Shown one piece after another: positions 62,129-64,000 of a DNA stretch of 64,000 nucleotides. Origin of the DNA: Primorskyibacter flagellatus (lineage in GTDB: Bacteria > Pseudomonadota > Alphaproteobacteria > Rhodobacterales > Rhodobacteraceae); assembly GCF_014638275.1 (NCBI RefSeq), contig NZ_BMFJ01000002.1, positions 558,001-622,000 of the forward strand. The letters are read 5' to 3'. The stretch's first letter is position 1; each line of letters begins with the position of its first letter. The notes under the pieces were generated by a model, which worked only from the letters and a program-made list of their open reading frames with translations, searched no databases and had not been told where the DNA came from. A program made the translations under genes and the position numbers.

Positions 62129-62791
62129 ATGTACGATACGCTGCGCGACCGGATCTGCCTGCTCGACTACCCGCCCGGCACACGGCTGTCAGAGGTGGAG
62201 CTGGCCGCCGAATTCGGAACCTCCCGCACCCCGCTTCGCCGCGTGCTGGCGCGGCTGGAGGACGAGGGGCTGCTGACCTCCCGCCACGGCGTCGGCACCA
62301 TCGTCACCGACCTCGACATGGAGGAGATGGCGCGCACCTACGCCCTGCGCGAGGAACTGGCCGACCTTGTCGGACGGCTCGACCCGGTTCCGCCGGGGGC
62401 GAAGGATCTGGCGGATCTCGACACGTTCCTGTCGCGGGGAGAGGCGCTGCGCAGAGCGCCGGAGGCAAGGACCTTTGCCCGGCTGAACATGGACTTCTTC
62501 GCGTTCGGCCTTCGGTTCACCGCGAACGCCCCCCTGCGCGACGTGTCCGAGCGGCTGTATTACCGCACCGCCCGCATCTGGCTGCACCGGGTGCCGGAGC
62601 TGGACCTGTCCGAGGAAATCGCGATCTTCCTGTCCGAAATGACCGAATCCGCCCGCGCCCTGCGCGCCGGCGACACCCGCGCGGCGGCGCTGATCCGGCG
62701 GGCGCATATCTCCATGTGCCGGCAGAGGCTGCTGACCGGGGACGGGGGGCTTTGCCCCCCGGCGCTGCGCGCCTCCCCCCAGGATACTTAG
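62129..62791 (+). CDS. GntR-family regulator (FCD type)
   Basis: A 220-residue regulator. The winged helix covers residues 1-65 (MYDTLRDRICLLDYPPGTRLSE, AAEFGTSRTPLRRVLARLEDEGLL), followed by an FCD-type helical ligand domain that begins near YALREELADLVGRL. Its ATG is directly after the deacylase stop. The last about 17 residues (GDGGLCPPALRASPQDT) are encoded by a dispersed repeat (62736-62802), so the natural C-terminus was probably lost. It likely controls the divergent transporter and M24 operons. Confidence 0.88.
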   Translation: MYDTLRDRICLLDYPPGTRLSEVELAAEFGTSRTPLRRVLARLEDEGLLTSRHGVGTIVTDLDMEEMARTYALREELADLVGRLDPVPPGAKDLADLDTFLSRGEALRRAPEARTFARLNMDFFAFGLRFTANAPLRDVSERLYYRTARIWLHRVPELDLSEEIAIFLSEMTESARALRAGDTRAAALIRRAHISMCRQRLLTGDGGLCPPALRASPQDT

Positions 62792-62802
62792 CGCAAGGCG
62801 AA
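62736..62802 (-). repeat. Dispersed 3'-UTR element, copy 5 (after the FAD oxidoreductase)
   Basis: On the minus strand, CTTGCGCTAAGTATCCTGG, a G-run, GGCGCGCAGCGCC, a second G-run and GGGGGGCAAAGCCCCCC. It starts 4 bases after the oxidoreductase stop in the sense direction, and its plus-strand side encodes the tail of the GntR gene. Confidence 0.6.
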
Positions 62803-62805
62803 AGA

Positions 62806-64000
62806 TCAGGCGGCGCGGTCGGTCAGACGGGCCCAGCCATATTCGGCTGCCAGCCAGGCGCGGCGCAGCGGGCCGAGGGGGAAGCGCGGGGGTTCGCGGC
62901 GGAAGGCCTCCGGCAGGGGCGCGCGGAGCGGCTTGCCCTGCGAGAGATCGGCGAGCAGCATGCCCAGGTAGCTGCCCATGGCCACACCGTTGCCATGGTA
63001 GCCGAAGGCGGCGAAGGCGCCGGGGATCGTCGGAATGGGCCCGCAGTAGGGGGTGAGAGACGCGGTCAGGCAGACAAACCCCGACCAGTGCGACGGCGTC
63101 CCCACATGGGCCCAGTGCGGGAAAGCGCGGGCGAAGTCGTGTTTCATCCGGGTCAGCGCGCGGGTATCGTTCCCCACCGAGGCGATCAGCCCGCCGCGCT
63201 GGCCGAAGACCATCACGTTGTCCGGCGTCAGGTGAAAGTAGTGCAGCAGGCGGCGGTCCTCGTAAGCCATCTGGTGCGTGGTCCAGCCCTGCGCCGCCAG
63301 TTCTTCCGGGGTCAGGGGCCGGGTGGCGAGCACGGAGCTTTGCGCCGGAAGGGTGCGGCCGCGAATCCATGCGGGGATGTCTTCGGCGGTATAGCCGTTG
63401 GTGGCGAGGATCAGGCGGTCGGCCTCGACCACCGCGTCGGGGGTGGTGACGCGGATGCGGGTGCTGTGGTCGATCCGCAGGGCGGGAGAGAGGCCGTGGA
63501 CCTTTGCGCCCGCCGAAACAGCGGCCCTGAGCAGACCAATCGCGTATTTCCGGGGATGCAGCGAAAAGCCGAGCGGCACCGACAGCGCGCCGTGCCAGTG
63601 CCCCGCCATGCCATGCGCGGCCATATCGGCGCCGTTGATGACAGTCGGTTCGGTGTCGTAGTCGCGACCCATCTCCTCGGCCATCGCGGGCAGGTGCCGG
63701 GCCATGGCAAGGGAATGGGCGACGATGGATTCGCCGTGGTCCTGCCGGTCGGCGTCGATCTCCAGCCGGCTCAGCAACGCGGAGACATGGTCGATGGCGG
63801 CCCGTTCGGCGCGACGGACCTCTTTCGCGCCGCCCCTGCGGTCAAGCTCCGCATCCGTTGCGCGGGTGCCGCCGAGACAGCAGAAGCCGCCATTCCGCCC
63901 CGAGGCACCGAAGGCCGGAAACTGGGCGTCCAGCAGGGTGACGTCCACCCCGTCCTCGGCAAGGTGCAGCGCGGCGTTCAGCCCGGTGAAGCCCGCGCCG
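62806..64000 (-). CDS. FAD-dependent amine/amino-acid oxidoreductase (DadA/PuuB type), N-terminus outside window
   Basis: At least 398 residues are visible; the frame is open to base 64000, so the start lies to the right. GAGFTGLNAALHLAEDG is the tail of the FAD-binding GxGxxG motif. FPAFGASGRNGGFCCLGG, the FGQRGGLIASVGNDTR block and the C-terminal GYHGNGVAMGSYLGMLLADL match the gamma-glutamylputrescine oxidase/DadA type, which oxidises C-N bonds of amines with FAD. It converges with the GntR gene. The context suggests it acts on the amine product of the neighbouring operon. Confidence 0.85.
   Translation of the reverse strand, partial: GAGFTGLNAALHLAEDGVDVTLLDAQFPAFGASGRNGGFCCLGGTRATDAELDRRGGAKEVRRAERAAIDHVSALLSRLEIDADRQDHGESIVAHSLAMARHLPAMAEEMGRDYDTEPTVINGADMAAHGMAGHWHGALSVPLGFSLHPRKYAIGLLRAAVSAGAKVHGLSPALRIDHSTRIRVTTPDAVVEADRLILATNGYTAEDIPAWIRGRTLPAQSSVLATRPLTPEELAAQGWTTHQMAYEDRRLLHYFHLTPDNVMVFGQRGGLIASVGNDTRALTRMKHDFARAFPHWAHVGTPSHWSGFVCLTASLTPYCGPIPTIPGAFAAFGYHGNGVAMGSYLGMLLADLSQGKPLRAPLPEAFRREPPRFPLGPLRRAWLAAEYGWARLTDRAA

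Noticed and set aside
1-64000. tRNA, rRNA, CRISPR array, insertion sequence or prophage
   Set aside because: No gap is large enough for an rRNA or transposase. No tRNA-like cloverleaf is visible in the longer gaps, there are no regularly spaced repeats, and there are no integrase or transposase motifs.

Overview
The window looks like chromosomal core DNA of a GC-rich alphaproteobacterium of the order Rhodobacterales (Roseobacter/Paracoccaceae type). Evidence is the order rpoZ - (p)ppGpp synthetase/hydrolase - DUF2062 - pdxJ - acpS - lepB - rnc - era, a petP/petR-type regulator pair, a Rhodobacter-type porin, a DUF4170-waaA-lpxK block, and a xseB-ispA-dxs block. I see no rRNA or tRNA, no insertion sequence, no prophage and no CRISPR array.

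Layout. 1-12.4 kb: a Pr6Pr membrane protein cut by the left edge, then (minus strand) the rpoZ-to-era housekeeping block. It is interrupted by a WYL regulator/LysE exporter pair with a GFA-fold gene, and by a LysR regulator with a tiny divergent gene. 12.4-21.5 kb: folK, a NYN-domain protein, ispH, a second LysE exporter, rnhA, a membrane protein with two GlsB-type proteins, fmt, two peptide deformylase genes (the second lacks the catalytic Glu), a PatB/MalY-type aminotransferase and a DMT exporter. 21.5-28.3 kb: an OmpR-type response regulator with a probable sRNA in its 3' region, ribA, an L,D-transpeptidase-fold protein, a small secreted protein whose ribosome binding site lies in a hairpin, a YggS protein, a porin, a DUF3576 lipoprotein and a glycosyltransferase. 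28.5-35.6 kb: leuS-lptE-holA and a hydrolase in one overlapping unit, a GST, a flavoprotein and a small HNH protein. 35.6-45 kb: enoyl-CoA hydratase/SDR, a DUF2125 protein, pmbA, cysQ, DUF4170, a degenerate Kdo-transferase-like gene, lpxK, an epimerase and an ExoD protein. 45-46.1 kb: an HNH nuclease with a PUA/EVE-like N-terminal region, the most accessory-looking gene here. 46.2-52.5 kb: dxs, ispA, xseB, a histone-deacetylase-like enzyme, petR, petP and ilvE.

52.6-64 kb holds what I judge the most interesting system. It is a polyamine-type ABC transporter with two near-duplicate binding proteins and two enlarged permeases, plus a DUF1330 protein. It is divergent from a creatinase/ectoine-hydrolase-like M24 protein that has lost most metal ligands, an ArgE-type deacylase and a GntR/FCD regulator. 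A DadA/PuuB-type FAD amine oxidoreductase converges on them and is cut by the right edge. Two matching palindromic sites in the divergent promoter region are probable operators. The set reads as uptake plus hydrolysis, deacylation and oxidation of an unidentified N-acylated or cyclic amine.

Two dispersed repeat families are visible: inverted TCATCCTCGG-type palindromes (two loci), and a 3'-UTR element with core CTTGCC..AAATACTCC followed by G/C-rich hairpins (five loci). One copy of the second family encodes the C-terminus of the GntR regulator.
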